A DNA stretch of 38,207 nucleotides from Halomicronema sp. CCY15110 (GCF_016888165.1 NZ_JACSWC010000281.1:1-38207); one strand, 5' to 3'. Positions 7,755-16,378 are shown, counted from the first letter of the stretch. Program-made: numbers and translations. The notes: generated by a model not told the origin, from the letters alone.

Positions 7755-9386
7755 TCAGGCCGATTGGGTGACGAGGAAGGGCGCTGCTCCTAGCAGCTCC
7801 TGGGTATAAGGGTGCTGAGGCTGGTTGAAGATGCGCTCGGTAGAACCCATTTCCACAATCTTACCGGCCTGCATCACGGCAATGCGATCGCACAAATACC
7901 GCGCCACCCAAAGGTCGTGGGTAATAAATAGGTAAGTCAGATCAAATTCTTCCTTGAGTTCCAGCATCAAGGAAAGCACCTGGGCTTGAATACTGGCATC
8001 TAGCATGCTGACGGGTTCGTCACACACCACCAGTTTGGGACGGGTAATCAAGGCGCGGGCGATCGCTACGCGCTGCTGCTGCCCCCCGGAGAGGTCGCCC
8101 GGATAGCGATCGATGTAGTCGTCCACTGGGGTCAGGCCCACGCGTTCCATCATGGCGCGGACTTGCTGGTCAATTTCGGCGGCGGTGCCTAATTGATGAA
8201 TCCGTAGCGGATCGCCGATGCCTTGGCCCAGGGTCATCATGGGGTTTAGGCAGGCATGGGGATCTTGGAAGATCATTTGCATTTCGCGGCGCTGCTTTTG
8301 CAGCTGCGATCGCGACAGTTGAGTGATGTCTCGTCCGGCAAATCGTACTTGCCCAGCCGTCGAGGGCACAATCTGCAAAATCGTGCGCGATAGCGTACTT
8401 TTGCCGCAGCCCGACTCGCCCACCAAGCCAAACACCTCGCCATGGTACAGGTCAAAAGATACGCCATCCACGGCTTTAATGGCCTGATTTTCTTGCCCTC
8501 CCAAGAGCCGGGCAATCGGATTAGCCGCTAGCGTATAGTGCTTCTGCAAATCTTGCACCTCTAGCAGGGGCGCTTCAGTCTGGGCGATTTCGTCGCGAAT
8601 CACCGCCTGCTGCAAATCTAAAGCCGACTTTAAGAGCGACTTGGTGTAATCGTGCTGGGGTTGCTGCATCACCTGCTGCGAGGGGCCTAGTTCCACGAGT
8701 TGGCCTTCGTACATGACGGCGACCCGATCGCAATATTCCGCGACCAAGGCCAAATCATGGGAAATCAAAATCAGCCCCATGTGGCGATCGCGGCACAGGC
8801 GCGTGAGTTCATCCAAGATTTGCGCCGAAACAGTTACGTCCAAACTGGTGGTGGGTTCATCGGCCACGATCAGCTTGGGATTCAACACTAACGCGAGGGC
8901 GATCGCCACCCGCTGCCGCATGCCGCCGCTAAATTCATGGGGATACTGGCTCCAGCGGTCAGCCGGGATGTGGACGGACTCCAGGGCCGCCAGCGATCGC
9001 GCTTTGGCTTCCTGCTTGGAGAGTTGGGGTTCGTGGGCCAGCAGCGTCTCCAAACAGTGGTCGCCAATGGTCATTAACGGATCTAGGCGCGTCATCGGAT
9101 CCTGAAACACCAGAGACACTGCCTCGCCGCGAAAATGTCGCAGTTCTTGAGCCGACATCGCGGGAATGGAACGGCCCTCAAACGTGGCATCGCCGGCAAT
9201 GCGAGTCCCTTTAGGCAAAAGTCGCAGGGCCGCTCGTCCCAGCGTACTTTTGCCACAGCCCGACTCCCCCACCAGTCCCAAAATATCGCCCGGTGCCAAG
9301 CTCAGGGACACGTCATCCACTGCCCAAGCCAACTGTCCGGGATAAGAGACACGAAACTGGTTTAGCGACAGCAAGCTTTCAGGCAT
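7755..9386 (-). CDS. ABC transporter ATP-binding protein, two fused cassettes (Dpp/Opp type)
   Basis: A 543-aa cytoplasmic ATPase made of two complete ABC cassettes, equivalent to fused OppD and OppF, expected to power uptake of peptides, nickel or similar solutes. Cassette 1 has Walker [10 protein letters not shown] (~40-48), signature FSGGMRQR (~153-160) and Walker B LIVADEPT (~173-180). Cassette 2 repeats them at ~324-332, LSGGQQQR (~433-440) and LVVCDEPV (~453-460). Each cassette also has the oligopeptide-type loop after the helical domain ([22 protein letters not shown]). Both catalytic sites look intact. No permease or binding protein lies nearby, so it must serve components encoded elsewhere. 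A terminator-like hairpin separates it from mraY upstream. Confidence 0.92.
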   Translation of the reverse strand: MPESLLSLNQFRVSYPGQLAWAVDDVSLSLAPGDILGLVGESGCGKSTLGRAALRLLPKGTRIAGDATFEGRSIPAMSAQELRHFRGEAVSLVFQDPMTRLDPLMTIGDHCLETLLAHEPQLSKQEAKARSLAALESVHIPADRWSQYPHEFSGGMRQRVAIALALVLNPKLIVADEPTTSLDVTVSAQILDELTRLCRDRHMGLILISHDLALVAEYCDRVAVMYEGQLVELGPSQQVMQQPQHDYTKSLLKSALDLQQAVIRDEIAQTEAPLLEVQDLQKHYTLAANPIARLLGGQENQAIKAVDGVSFDLYHGEVFGLVGESGCGKSTLSRTILQIVPSTAGQVRFAGRDITQLSRSQLQKQRREMQMIFQDPHACLNPMMTLGQGIGDPLRIHQLGTAAEIDQQVRAMMERVGLTPVDDYIDRYPGDLSGGQQQRVAIARALITRPKLVVCDEPVSMLDASIQAQVLSLMLELKEEFDLTYLFITHDLWVARYLCDRIAVMQAGKIVEMGSTERIFNQPQHPYTQELLGAAPFLVTQSA

Positions 9387-9421
9387 CAGGGTTTAGCAAT
9401 CAGTGCATGAATTCAGCAATC

Positions 9422-9453
9422 AAAAAGAGCAGGGAGGATGAATCTCCTTGCTC
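9422..9453 (-). terminator. Rho-independent terminator after mraY
   Basis: GAGCAGGGAG (9427-9436) and CTCCTTGCTC (9444-9453) form a 10-bp stem with one imperfect pair and a 7-nt loop. Read on the minus strand it is followed by TTTTT (9426-9422). It lies about 32 nt past the mraY stop, which fits termination of mraY before the ABC gene. Confidence 0.75.
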
Positions 9454-9484
9454 TCTTCGCAGTATGCCATGGTACTCGGATGAT

Positions 9485-10585
9485 TTATGCGGTGAAGAGG
9501 GCGATCGCCACCAACCCAGCAGTCACCGCGTAAAAGACGCCAACTACCTGCAACTCTGACCATCCCGACAGTTCAAAGTGATGATGCAAAGGCGCCATCC
9601 GGAAAAAGCGCTTACCTTTGCCATCGGGGCCTTTAGTCGCTTTGTAATAGCTGACCTGAATAATGACCGACAGGGTTTCGGCAAAGAAGAGCAGGGTCAC
9701 CAACAATAAGCCAAATAGATTGCCACTCAAAATGCCCACTGCGGCCAACGCACCGCCGATGGCCAATGAGCCGGTGTCGCCCATGAACACCTTGGCTGGG
9801 TTGTGGTTGTGAACGAGAAAGCCGAGGCAAGCCCCGCTCATCGCGCCACAAAAGACCATCAGGTCGGGATGGGTCGGTGCGACTAGCGCCCCTAAGCCGA
9901 GCAGAGCGATCGCCGCTGTACCACCCAGCAGACCATCCAAACCATCGGTCAAGTTCGTGGCATTACTCTCCGCCACCAGCACAAAACCCGCCAGCGGCCA
10001 AAACAAGAAGCCCAAAGGCAAGGTGAGTCCTAACGGCAGCGCAATTCGCGTGAGTTCACCGGGCTGAGTCACCATCGCCCATAGACAAAAAACTGTGGCG
10101 AAGCCAATAAGCAGCGCTAGCTTCAGGCGCGGCGAAATCCCCTTGTTAGACTTACGGCGCAGCACTTGCCAATCATCCAACCAGCCTACAAAGCCGTAGG
10201 CCAAAGTCAGCGCCCCGACCGCCAGCGCAGTGGGAGAAAAGCCAGTCAAAAGCATGGCGACCAGGACTCCAACCGGCACCAGGAAAATGCCGCCCATGGT
10301 GGGTGTACCCGCCTTCTTGAAATGGGCTTGCGGCCCTTCTTCGCGGATAAATTGCCCGGTCTTCCAAGCTCGCAGGATAGGCAGCGTCCCCAAGCCCGCG
10401 ATCGCGGTAGCGCCCCAAGCAATGACGAGTGGCAGCGTGAGCGACGTGACTTGGCCTAACCGACCGGCTCCATCATCTAAAAACAAGCCGATCAGCAGCA
10501 CCCCTAATGTCACTAAAACCAACAATCCCCTCCCGGAAAGGACCGATGTCCCCAACGGCTTGTTGGTCAAAAACTTTGCATCCAC
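9485..10585 (-). CDS. mraY: Phospho-N-acetylmuramoyl-pentapeptide-transferase
   Basis: A 366-aa polytopic membrane enzyme that transfers phospho-MurNAc-pentapeptide from UDP to undecaprenyl phosphate, making lipid I for peptidoglycan. Diagnostic motifs are all present: FKKAGTPTMGG (~89-99), the Asp pair in GWLDDWQ (~137-138), NLTDGLDGL (~211-219), NPAKVFMGDTGSLAIGG and the late PLHHHFELSGWSE. About ten hydrophobic segments agree with the family. The start is a GTG (MDAKFL); AGGA lies about 7 nt upstream on the coding strand. Cyanobacterial mraY is often outside a dcw cluster, as here: no mur or fts gene is next to it. Confidence 0.95.
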   Translation of the reverse strand: MDAKFLTNKPLGTSVLSGRGLLVLVTLGVLLIGLFLDDGAGRLGQVTSLTLPLVIAWGATAIAGLGTLPILRAWKTGQFIREEGPQAHFKKAGTPTMGGIFLVPVGVLVAMLLTGFSPTALAVGALTLAYGFVGWLDDWQVLRRKSNKGISPRLKLALLIGFATVFCLWAMVTQPGELTRIALPLGLTLPLGFLFWPLAGFVLVAESNATNLTDGLDGLLGGTAAIALLGLGALVAPTHPDLMVFCGAMSGACLGFLVHNHNPAKVFMGDTGSLAIGGALAAVGILSGNLFGLLLVTLLFFAETLSVIIQVSYYKATKGPDGKGKRFFRMAPLHHHFELSGWSELQVVGVFYAVTAGLVAIALFTA

Positions 10586-10908
10586 AACGAATCCTGCTCC
10601 TCACTGCCTCTACACCACGCCCACAGAGCGAGCGACTACCCATGCTCTGTAGTTTTTACTCACCACACAATCTTGGGGTTACCCCGACGCCACATTAGGC
10701 GATGTCGGGAAGTCCATCTCCGCCTGCTGATTCCATCTCCTGCAAGTCACCAAGCACATCAGCAACCTTTGAAATTTTCAACATCTTGTACTTCCCCCAA
10801 GAGATTATTGGCAAATACCAGATGCACTCAATGTGCGGTGCTTTTAGCGCTTGCAAGTTGGAAGTACTTTAATGGCTAGTCCCCTTTAGTTCAAGTAGAC
10901 AGGGATAC
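10586..10908. other. Intergenic region upstream of mraY
   Basis: 323 bp with no recognisable gene. It must contain the mraY promoter and the 3' end of the DUF3134 transcript. Only short symmetries are visible: TTGAAATTTTCAA (10769-10781), and GTACTTCC (near 10788) with GGAAGTAC (near 10859). Confidence 0.4.
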
Positions 10909-11154
10909 TTAATCGTCGTCACCGAGGGCCATATCATCATCATCATCGAGCCCCTTGTCGGAATCGCCCATGAGATCATCAATCTCTTCGCTTTCTTCTT
11001 CCTCTTTTTCGGCCTCAACGACAGCGACTTCTTCGCGGGGCTTGAGACGGCCAGTCCCTTCCAGCCAGGTCAAAATTGACGGCTCTTTTTGCGTCGGTAA
11101 AACGTCGGCAGTTTGGTCACGGGGAATGATGCGTAGAGAAGGGTTGTATGTCAT
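10909..11154 (-). CDS. DUF3134 family protein
   Basis: An 81-aa soluble cyanobacterial protein of unknown function. The conserved N-terminal part (MTYNPSLRIIPRDQTADVL, then ILTWLEGTGRL) matches the DUF3134 pattern. The C-terminal half is a highly acidic tail of Glu and Asp, ending in repeated DDDD stretches. An in-frame start exists upstream at 11265, but the conserved N-terminus begins at the ATG at 11154, so the shorter form is preferred. A TTGACA/TATCAC promoter lies upstream at 11305-11333. The acidic tail suggests interaction with a basic partner, but that is inference. Confidence 0.75.
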   Translation of the reverse strand: MTYNPSLRIIPRDQTADVLPTQKEPSILTWLEGTGRLKPREEVAVVEAEKEEEESEEIDDLMGDSDKGLDDDDDMALGDDD

Positions 11155-11304
11155 GGGAAATTGAGTTCCAAAAAACAAAGTTTTGGTTGAAGGGTCACTC
11201 TGGCAACCAGGGGAATAGCAATCAACGTGATTAGGCGACTGATATCCTGCAAGTAGCGCTGCCATCGTGGGGCTATTTAGCCCAGCTATGAGTCTAACAT
11301 CGGA

Positions 11305-11333
11305 GTGATAACTGACGAATGAGTGATTGTCAA
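11305..11333 (-). promoter_or_regulatory. Sigma-70-type promoter for the DUF3134 gene
   Basis: On the minus strand TTGACA (11333-11328) is followed after exactly 17 bp by TATCAC (11310-11305). The -35 box is perfect and the -10 box matches 4 of 6. The predicted start near 11298 would leave a 5' UTR of about 145 nt. Confidence 0.5.
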
Positions 11334-11406
11334 TTAAATCTCACGTAACCTTACACGCTTTCGCGATGGCGATCGCCGCTGCAACAAATCCTCACACTAT
11401 TCGCAT

Positions 11407-12006
11407 ATGCTTGGCAAAACTGAACTTCTGGAAGCGATCGCTTCCACCAACCGGGGACTGTTGGCCTCGCCCACCGATCAGCAGGCTATCCAAAGTCTGG
11501 CGGCGACCCTAGAAGGACGCAACCCGCAACCATCGCCCCTGGCCGCCACCGCCCAACTCAACGGCATTTGGCGATTGCTCTACACGACCAGCGATGAGCT
11601 ATTGGGAATTGACCGCTTCCCGCTCTATAAATTGGGGCAAATTTACCAATGTGTCTATTTAGATGAGGCCCGCATTTACAACATTGCCGAGGTGGTGGGG
11701 CTACCTCAACTGAGCGGTTTGGTCTCAGTCGGGGCAACCTTTGAAGCGGTGTCGCAAAAGCGAGTCAACGTGGCGTTTGAGCGGGGCGTCTTTGGTTTGC
11801 AGTCGTTACTCGGCTATGAGAATCCGCTGCAGTTCATTCGCAAATTGCAGGCGCAAGACAAGTTTCCCCTGTGGCAAGGCATTGACTTTCGGATCAACAG
11901 CGATCGCCAATCGGGCTGGCTAGAGGTCACCTATCTTGACGACGACCTCCGCATTGGCCGCGGTAATCAGGGCAGCCTTTTTGTCTTGCGCAAGGTCAAG
12001 GGATAG
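11407..12006 (+). CDS. PAP/fibrillin family protein
   Basis: A 199-aa plastid-lipid-associated (fibrillin) domain protein. In plants and cyanobacteria these associate with thylakoids or lipid bodies and help protect photosystems under light stress. The typical pattern is visible: TELLEAIASTNRG at the N-terminus, NGIWRLLYTTSDELLGIDRFPLYKLGQIYQCV (about 52-83) and the closing LEVTYLDDDLRIGRGNQGSLFVLRK. The final GRGxxGSLFVL motif is characteristic. No signal peptide is seen. The ATG at 11407 has no strong Shine-Dalgarno. A stem-loop terminator follows at 12057. Confidence 0.85.
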   Translation: MLGKTELLEAIASTNRGLLASPTDQQAIQSLAATLEGRNPQPSPLAATAQLNGIWRLLYTTSDELLGIDRFPLYKLGQIYQCVYLDEARIYNIAEVVGLPQLSGLVSVGATFEAVSQKRVNVAFERGVFGLQSLLGYENPLQFIRKLQAQDKFPLWQGIDFRINSDRQSGWLEVTYLDDDLRIGRGNQGSLFVLRKVKG

Positions 12007-12056
12007 GGCGCACGGAGTCAGCCTTGCGAGCATGGCAAATGCAGCCTGATTAACAT

Positions 12057-12083
12057 AAAAAAAGGGAGCGTCAGCCCCCTTTT
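12057..12083. terminator. Bidirectional terminator
   Basis: AAAAAAAGGG and CCCCCTTTT form a stem around the loop AGCGTCAG. The A-run and T-run make it usable from both sides: it ends the fibrillin gene (+) and the DUF4278 gene (-), which converge here. Confidence 0.75.
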
Positions 12084-12129
12084 GACTCAACTCAGTGGCC
12101 AGTCCAATGACCGACCTGACGCTGATCGA

Positions 12130-12579
12130 TTAGCTTGTCGCCGCACCGCTGCGATCGTAGGTCGCCCGAAAGCTGGGATGCACTTTGCCTTGGATACGAT
12201 TCCAATACTGGGTAACATCCGCTTCGAGCCCCACATCCGCAGCGAGACGGGTCATCATCGCTTGTTGACGGCGCTTCACATTGCGGTTATGCCCCATCAA
12301 CAAGGTGCGGGCCTTGAGTTCGAGGTCGACTAATGCCGCAGGGGCATCGGCAACGGTCGCCACAGGAGCCGCTACAGGAGCCGTTTCAACCGCTGTTTCA
12401 CCTGTGCGATAAGCCACGCCCCGATAAACTAGATCGAGGGTGGGCTGTTGCACTGGATTCTTTTCCACAGAGCGAAAGCGGATATCAACGCCCCGGTATT
12501 TACCGACCTCAGCCGTGTCGTTCATCGCCACAGCAGGCGGATTGTAGTCATATTGAATGCCGCGATAAGTAAGTTTCAT
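12130..12579 (-). CDS. DUF4278 domain protein
   Basis: A 149-aa protein. The N-terminal ~58 residues match DUF4278: MKLTYRGIQYDYNPPAV, then GKYRGVDIRFR and LVYRGVAYRTG. An Ala/Val/Pro-rich linker (~62-85) joins this to a helical basic C-terminal region (RTLLMGHNRNVKRRQQAMMTRLA). The family is common in cyanobacteria and has no established biochemical role. The start is clear: GGAGG lies 6 nt before the ATG. A strong promoter sits at 12715-12744, which gives a 5' UTR of about 130 nt. Confidence 0.8.
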   Translation of the reverse strand: MKLTYRGIQYDYNPPAVAMNDTAEVGKYRGVDIRFRSVEKNPVQQPTLDLVYRGVAYRTGETAVETAPVAAPVATVADAPAALVDLELKARTLLMGHNRNVKRRQQAMMTRLAADVGLEADVTQYWNRIQGKVHPSFRATYDRSGAATS

Positions 12580-12714
12580 GAGTCGCCTCCATACAGTTCC
12601 ATGATGAGCCGGAATGTATTGTTGGCGCGTTCCTTCGGAGCCCGGTGCCCCCTACTTCCGTCCTCATTTCCTGAATGAAAACAAGAGGATGAACGATTTA
12701 TCCTTCACTTCTGT
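12580..12714 (-). promoter_or_regulatory. Long 5' UTR of the DUF4278 gene
   Basis: If the promoter at 12715-12744 is used, about 130 nt of untranslated leader precede the DUF4278 start codon. No riboswitch class that I know is recognisable. The stretch from 12745 to 12895 upstream of the promoter holds no visible gene. Confidence 0.4.
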
Positions 12715-12744
12715 ATTATAAGCTACTGTTTCTTGCAATATCAA
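12715..12744 (-). promoter_or_regulatory. Strong sigma-70-type promoter
   Basis: On the minus strand TTGATA (12744-12739) is followed after 18 bp by a perfect TATAAT (12720-12715). It points to the DUF4278 gene. Confidence 0.65.
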
Positions 12745-12895
12745 CGATCCATTACGAAATTGTGAGGTTAGGTTTCCACACTTGCAGCGTCTAAGGTCGC
12801 GTCTTTATTGCCAAAATCCTTACTCTAGGAGAGGTTTACAGGAGAAAGTGCTTCGTGGTTCGGTGCGAGCTGAAGCGAGATCGCGTTGTAAAGAT

Positions 12896-13471
12896 TCATG
12901 AATATTTTAGGTCTCGCAGGGGCTCCCATACCTGCCCAGTGTGGCGCAAAAGGACGATCGCTGTGGCGGTAAATCGATATTCCGCAGATTGCCGCTCGAA
13001 TTCCGGCCAGGCCCGGCGAAAGGCGACGGGTTTCAGATCTCGAAAGGCGACGGTTAAGTGCGGTCGAAAGGGGCGATCGCGCGCTTTAGGATCCACAATG
13101 CCGAGGGTTTTTGCCAAATATTGACTGAGTTCGGCCTGCAATTGCATAAGGGCGGAGGCGGGCTGCACCGCTAGAAAAATCACGCGCGGCGGAAAGGCTC
13201 CAAAGCCTGACAGATGGACTGGAATGGAGGATGCCGACGGGCGAAAGGTAGCCAGGGTGTTGAATAGGCGATCGCGTTCCTGATCCGGCCAGGTAAACGG
13301 CGCTTGTAAGGTAATGTGCGGCGGCGATTTGAGCGCCGCTTGGCTGCGAAACTTTTCCCGAAAGTAATGCTTGAGCGCGGTCGCTTCGGCTTGAATGTCT
13401 GGTGGGGGAATCAGCGCTAAAAAGTAGCGCGACTGAGACGAGTTGTTAGGTGGGGTGGCGGGCGCTGTCAT
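12896..13471 (-). CDS. thpR: 2'-5' RNA ligase family / RNA 2',3'-cyclic phosphodiesterase
   Basis: A 191-aa cytoplasmic protein of the 2H phosphoesterase superfamily. The two catalytic HxTx motifs are present and intact: HITL at about residues 52-55 and HLTV at about 138-141, the expected spacing. ThpR-type enzymes hydrolyse 2',3'-cyclic phosphate ends on RNA and can ligate 2'-5' ends in vitro. The N-terminal RYFLALIPPPDI stretch is also typical. The gene is divergent from the YciI-smpB pair. Physiological substrate is not known. Confidence 0.85.
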   Translation of the reverse strand: MTAPATPPNNSSQSRYFLALIPPPDIQAEATALKHYFREKFRSQAALKSPPHITLQAPFTWPDQERDRLFNTLATFRPSASSIPVHLSGFGAFPPRVIFLAVQPASALMQLQAELSQYLAKTLGIVDPKARDRPFRPHLTVAFRDLKPVAFRRAWPEFERQSAEYRFTATAIVLLRHTGQVWEPLRDLKYS

Positions 13472-13581
13472 GGGGCGAGGTGGAGGTCGCAGTAGGTCGC
13501 GATCGCGACTGGGGGTGTGGCTTTCCGTTACGATCTAGCGGGCAAGGCGAATTGAATCAGTATGCTAATAACACAAGCAAT

Positions 13582-13633
13582 CCCCCAGTGGGGGCGACTA
13601 GATCGGGTTAGGCAACCCGACCTGTTAACAGGT
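13582..13633. repeat. Three consecutive short palindromes upstream of the YciI-smpB pair
   Basis: Within 52 bp there are CCCCC-AGT-GGGGG (13582-13594), TCGGGTT-AGGC-AACCCGA (13603-13620) and the perfect 14-bp palindrome ACCTGTTAACAGGT (13620-13633). They lie 39-90 bp upstream of the YciI-like start and may be leader hairpins or protein-binding sites. Confidence 0.6.
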
Positions 13634-13671
13634 TAGTCAATTTCGCTAACGTTGGATTTACGGATCTTTCC

Positions 13672-13938
13672 ATGCCCTGGTTTGTCAAGATTGAACGAGG
13701 AATCATCCATAAAGCGGTCTTTGATCAGCATGTGCCGGCTCACGTGGATTATGTGAAAAACTTGATTGCCCAGGGACACCAAGCCCGTAGCGGGTATTGG
13801 GCTGAGCGGGGGGGCGGTATGTTGCTGTTTCAGGCGGCATCGATGGCGGAAGCGGCGGCGATCGTTCAAGCCGACCCGCTGATTCAAAACGAATGTGTGG
13901 AATACGAATTGCACGAATGGTGCATTGTGGTGGAGTAG
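13672..13938 (+). CDS. YciI-like protein
   Basis: An 88-aa protein of the YciI-like fold (ferredoxin-like alpha/beta dimer). It shows MPWFVKIERG, a helix including HVDYVKNLIAQGHQARSGYW, then GGGMLLFQAASMAEAAAIVQADPLI and a final ECVEYELHEWCIV strand. The pattern GxxLLFxxxSxxEAxxIVxxDP is standard for the family. Its roles are mostly unknown, with some members acting in small-molecule catabolism. It lies 9 bp upstream of smpB on the same strand and is probably co-transcribed with it. Confidence 0.8.
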   Translation: MPWFVKIERGIIHKAVFDQHVPAHVDYVKNLIAQGHQARSGYWAERGGGMLLFQAASMAEAAAIVQADPLIQNECVEYELHEWCIVVE

Positions 13939-13947
13939 AAGAGAGTT

Positions 13948-14418
13948 ATGGCGGATTCGGATAACGGTTACAAGATCCTGAGTGATAATCGCCAGGCCCG
14001 TCATCAATATGAAATTTTGGAGGTCTGGGAAGCGGGCATTGAGCTGAGGGGCACCGAGGTCAAGTCAGTGCGAGCGGGCAAGGCCAACTTAAGAGATGGC
14101 TTCGCCCAGCTCAAAGACAGCGAAATCTGGCTGCATAATGTGCATGTTTCGCCCCACAGCACGACCATTCAGCAGTACAATCACGAGCCCCTTCGCCCCC
14201 GCAAGCTGCTATTGCACAAAGGCGAAATCCGCAAACTGATTGGCAAGGTCGAGCAAAAAGGGCTGACTCTGGTGCCACTCAAAATTTATGTGGTCCGGGG
14301 CTGGATTAAGGTGACCCTGGCCTTAGCCAAGGGTAAGAAGCTGCACGACAAACGTGATGCTCTGAAGCGCAAGCAAGAGAAGCGAGAAGTCGAGCGGGCC
14401 TTGAAGAGTGGATATTAA
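13948..14418 (+). CDS. smpB: SsrA-binding protein SmpB
   Basis: A 156-aa RNA-binding protein that brings tmRNA to stalled ribosomes for trans-translation. The oligonucleotide-binding barrel is evident: GIELRGTEVKSVRAGKANLRDGFA (~34-57), LHNVHVSP (~66-73), RKLLLHKGEIRKLIGKVEQKG (~90-110) and the C-terminal basic tail (KLHDKRDALKRKQEKREVERAL) that enters the mRNA channel. Length agrees with the family. The gene follows the YciI-like gene by 9 bp. No tmRNA gene is visible in this window. Confidence 0.95.
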   Translation: MADSDNGYKILSDNRQARHQYEILEVWEAGIELRGTEVKSVRAGKANLRDGFAQLKDSEIWLHNVHVSPHSTTIQQYNHEPLRPRKLLLHKGEIRKLIGKVEQKGLTLVPLKIYVVRGWIKVTLALAKGKKLHDKRDALKRKQEKREVERALKSGY

Positions 14419-14732
14419 TGGCCGAGCTGCCGTGGCTGGTTCAGGCTTGACAAGTCTGGTGAGGTCGAGGGCAGGGGAGCAACTGCGTGGGGTGGGGTGC
14501 AACTACTCCTTCTGGCAGGTTGGTCGGTTAGGTCAACTTTGACGTGGTTTGTGCGATCGCTCCACCGTCTGTGTCAGCTCTCAGGACATCGAACGATTGA
14601 GTCAGGAAACGGCTCAAAAAGAGTGTCCCTAGTCGTCGCGGGTGGGCCATCCCCAATCCTGAAGCGTTTGCTGTCAGGATTGGGGATGGGATTTGATCGC
14701 CGGTTTCTAACGGCCTGGGCGATCGCGCCAGC
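14419..14732. other. Intergenic region between convergent genes
   Basis: About 310 bp between smpB and the isoaspartyl peptidase gene, which converge. The only feature seen is the strong hairpin at 14647-14689. Short open frames on both strands lack protein character. Confidence 0.5.
14647..14689. terminator. Perfect 16-bp inverted repeat, likely bidirectional terminator
   Basis: CCATCCCCAATCCTGA (14647-14662) and TCAGGATTGGGGATGG (14674-14689) are perfect complements around an 11-nt loop. Within the loop AGC and GCT can extend the stem. It lies between convergent genes. There is no T-run, so termination is inferred. Confidence 0.55.
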
Positions 14733-15662
14733 CTAACCCAAGGTGCAGTGGGCTTCGCCGCCGTGCTCAATCCAGCCGCAAATTAGCCCAGTGGTTGATT
14801 GGGCAGAGGCACAACGGCCATCAGCATCCACCACAATGACGCCGCCTTCGCCCTGCACGCGGTTGACCAAATACTCGATCCCCGCTTCGGCAGCCGCCGC
14901 GACATCCAGACCGCGCCACTGCATAAACATGGCGATGGTCTTGCCCAGCACCGTCCGCAAAAATTCTTCGCCATAGCCCGTGGCCGACACGGCACAAGAT
15001 TCGTTATCGGCAAAGACGCCCGCACCAATGATGGGGGTATCGCCCACGCGCCCCCAGTGGTTGTTGACCAGGCCGCCAGTGGAAGTCGCGGCGGCGAGAT
15101 CGCCGTAGACATCACGGGCCACCGCACCGACGGTGCCCAGCTTTTCGGCCATGCTGACCCGCTCGTGATCAAGGGTGATGCGTCCCGCGGCTTTGGCTTC
15201 TTTCAGCTGCTCAATGCGGGCTGGGGTAATGAAATAATCTTCGTGGCAGCGCTCTAGCCCGCAGAGATTCGCGAACTCCATCGCGCCATCGCCCATGAGG
15301 AGAACATGCTTGCCGTGGTTGAGGACGTGGCGGGCGAGGGCAATGGGATTTTTGATTTCACTCACGCAGGCCACGGAACCCGCCCGCAAATCGGCCCCGT
15401 TCATCAGGGCGGCATCCATTTCGACTTGGCCTCTGGCATTTAGGACGGAACCACGCCCCGCGTTGTAAAGCGGGTCATTTTCGAGCCGGGTGACGCAGTA
15501 TTCCACCACGTCGAGGGCGCGATCGCCCCGCGCCAACCGTTGGCGACCTTTTTCTAAAATGGCGTGAATGCTGTGCTTAAATTCTGCTTCACCAGCTTCG
15601 TACTTCAAATCTTCGAGACAACCGGATCCACCGTGGATCATCAGGGAGTAGGAATTAGACAT
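14733..15662 (-). CDS. Isoaspartyl peptidase / L-asparaginase (Ntn-hydrolase, plant type)
   Basis: A 309-aa precursor of an N-terminal nucleophile hydrolase. The family removes isoaspartyl residues from peptides and hydrolyses asparagine. The chain self-cleaves before a catalytic threonine: here GTVGAVARD places it at Gly176-Thr177. The N-terminal MIHGGSG motif, the YNAGRGSVLN segment (~66-75) and the substrate-binding STGGLVNNHWGRVGDTPIIGAG region (~194-215) are all intact. The small subunit would be ~133 residues. It stands alone between the VUT gene and smpB. Confidence 0.92.
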   Translation of the reverse strand: MSNSYSLMIHGGSGCLEDLKYEAGEAEFKHSIHAILEKGRQRLARGDRALDVVEYCVTRLENDPLYNAGRGSVLNARGQVEMDAALMNGADLRAGSVACVSEIKNPIALARHVLNHGKHVLLMGDGAMEFANLCGLERCHEDYFITPARIEQLKEAKAAGRITLDHERVSMAEKLGTVGAVARDVYGDLAAATSTGGLVNNHWGRVGDTPIIGAGVFADNESCAVSATGYGEEFLRTVLGKTIAMFMQWRGLDVAAAAEAGIEYLVNRVQGEGGVIVVDADGRCASAQSTTGLICGWIEHGGEAHCTLG

Positions 15663-15850
15663 GGGTTAATATGCAGCCCGTTCAACAGGGAGAAGTTTGC
15701 TCAGATTTACTTTCTAAAACAAATCTTAAGACACCTTCATCCTCATCGAAACCCAGCGGTTCATATCTGAGTCAGCCGCCCCCCTAACCACCCAGCCACC
15801 CAGCTACCCAACCACAGCCCTCAACCGAGATGCTAATTTCTCGCTTCCCC

Positions 15851-16378
15851 TCAGCTCTCTTGCCAAATGAATTTGCCTTCGCGCCAAAGGGCGACCAAAA
15901 TGCCGATCGCGTACTTGGTCACCGTTTCGCCAAACAGCAGCGACACGATCTCGGTGGTCGAGAGCACCCCCGCAAAAGCCACTAGCGTAAACAGCAGCGT
16001 ATCGAGGGGGATCGACACGGCATTGCTGCCCGCTACCCGCACCAGCCAGGGATAGCGCAAAAGCTTTTGATAAATCTCAGTGTCGGCGGTTTCGGCCAGG
16101 ACGATCGCGAGAAAGCTGGCGGCAATGATGCGCAGGGGCACTGCGAGCACTGCACTCATGAGCACATTGGCGAGGGCCGCGATCGCGATCGTGCCGTAAA
16201 CCCAGCGGCGTCCTGCCCCGTGCAGCTTGTCGCGTTGGGTAAAGGTGATGCCAAAGATAAACGTACCCACCGCCACTTGGCCGAAGATGGGAAACGGGAT
16301 GAACCAGGCGGCGGTGTAGTTGGCTCCTAAGGTCGCCAGGATGTAGATGATGGCATTGATAACGTATTTTTTCGACAT
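15851..16378 (-). CDS. VUT family (queuosine-precursor-type) membrane transporter
   Basis: A 175-aa integral membrane protein with about six hydrophobic segments, similar to the Vut_1/YhhQ family proposed to import 7-deazaguanine precursors. Recognisable pieces are ANYTAAWFIPFPIFGQVAVGTFIFGITFTQRD, then SFLAIVLAETADTEIYQ and SNAVSIPLDTLLFTLVAF. The acidic/polar residues inside helices (AETADTEIY and the NAVS..D segment) are family features. An in-frame start exists at 16462, but the conserved protein begins at ATG 16378 (MSKKYVINAI), and the longer form would run into the dispersed repeat, so the shorter start is used. Substrate is inferred from family only. Confidence 0.75.
   Translation of the reverse strand: MSKKYVINAIIYILATLGANYTAAWFIPFPIFGQVAVGTFIFGITFTQRDKLHGAGRRWVYGTIAIAALANVLMSAVLAVPLRIIAASFLAIVLAETADTEIYQKLLRYPWLVRVAGSNAVSIPLDTLLFTLVAFAGVLSTTEIVSLLFGETVTKYAIGILVALWREGKFIWQES

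Noticed and set aside
4225-11360. CACGTAACCTT shared near 4229 and near 11343
   Set aside because: An 11-bp match of two upstream regions is too short to call a shared regulatory element without more copies.
13633-14007. Minus-strand frame across the YciI-smpB region
   Set aside because: Both genes on the plus strand are clear family members, so this frame is a shadow.
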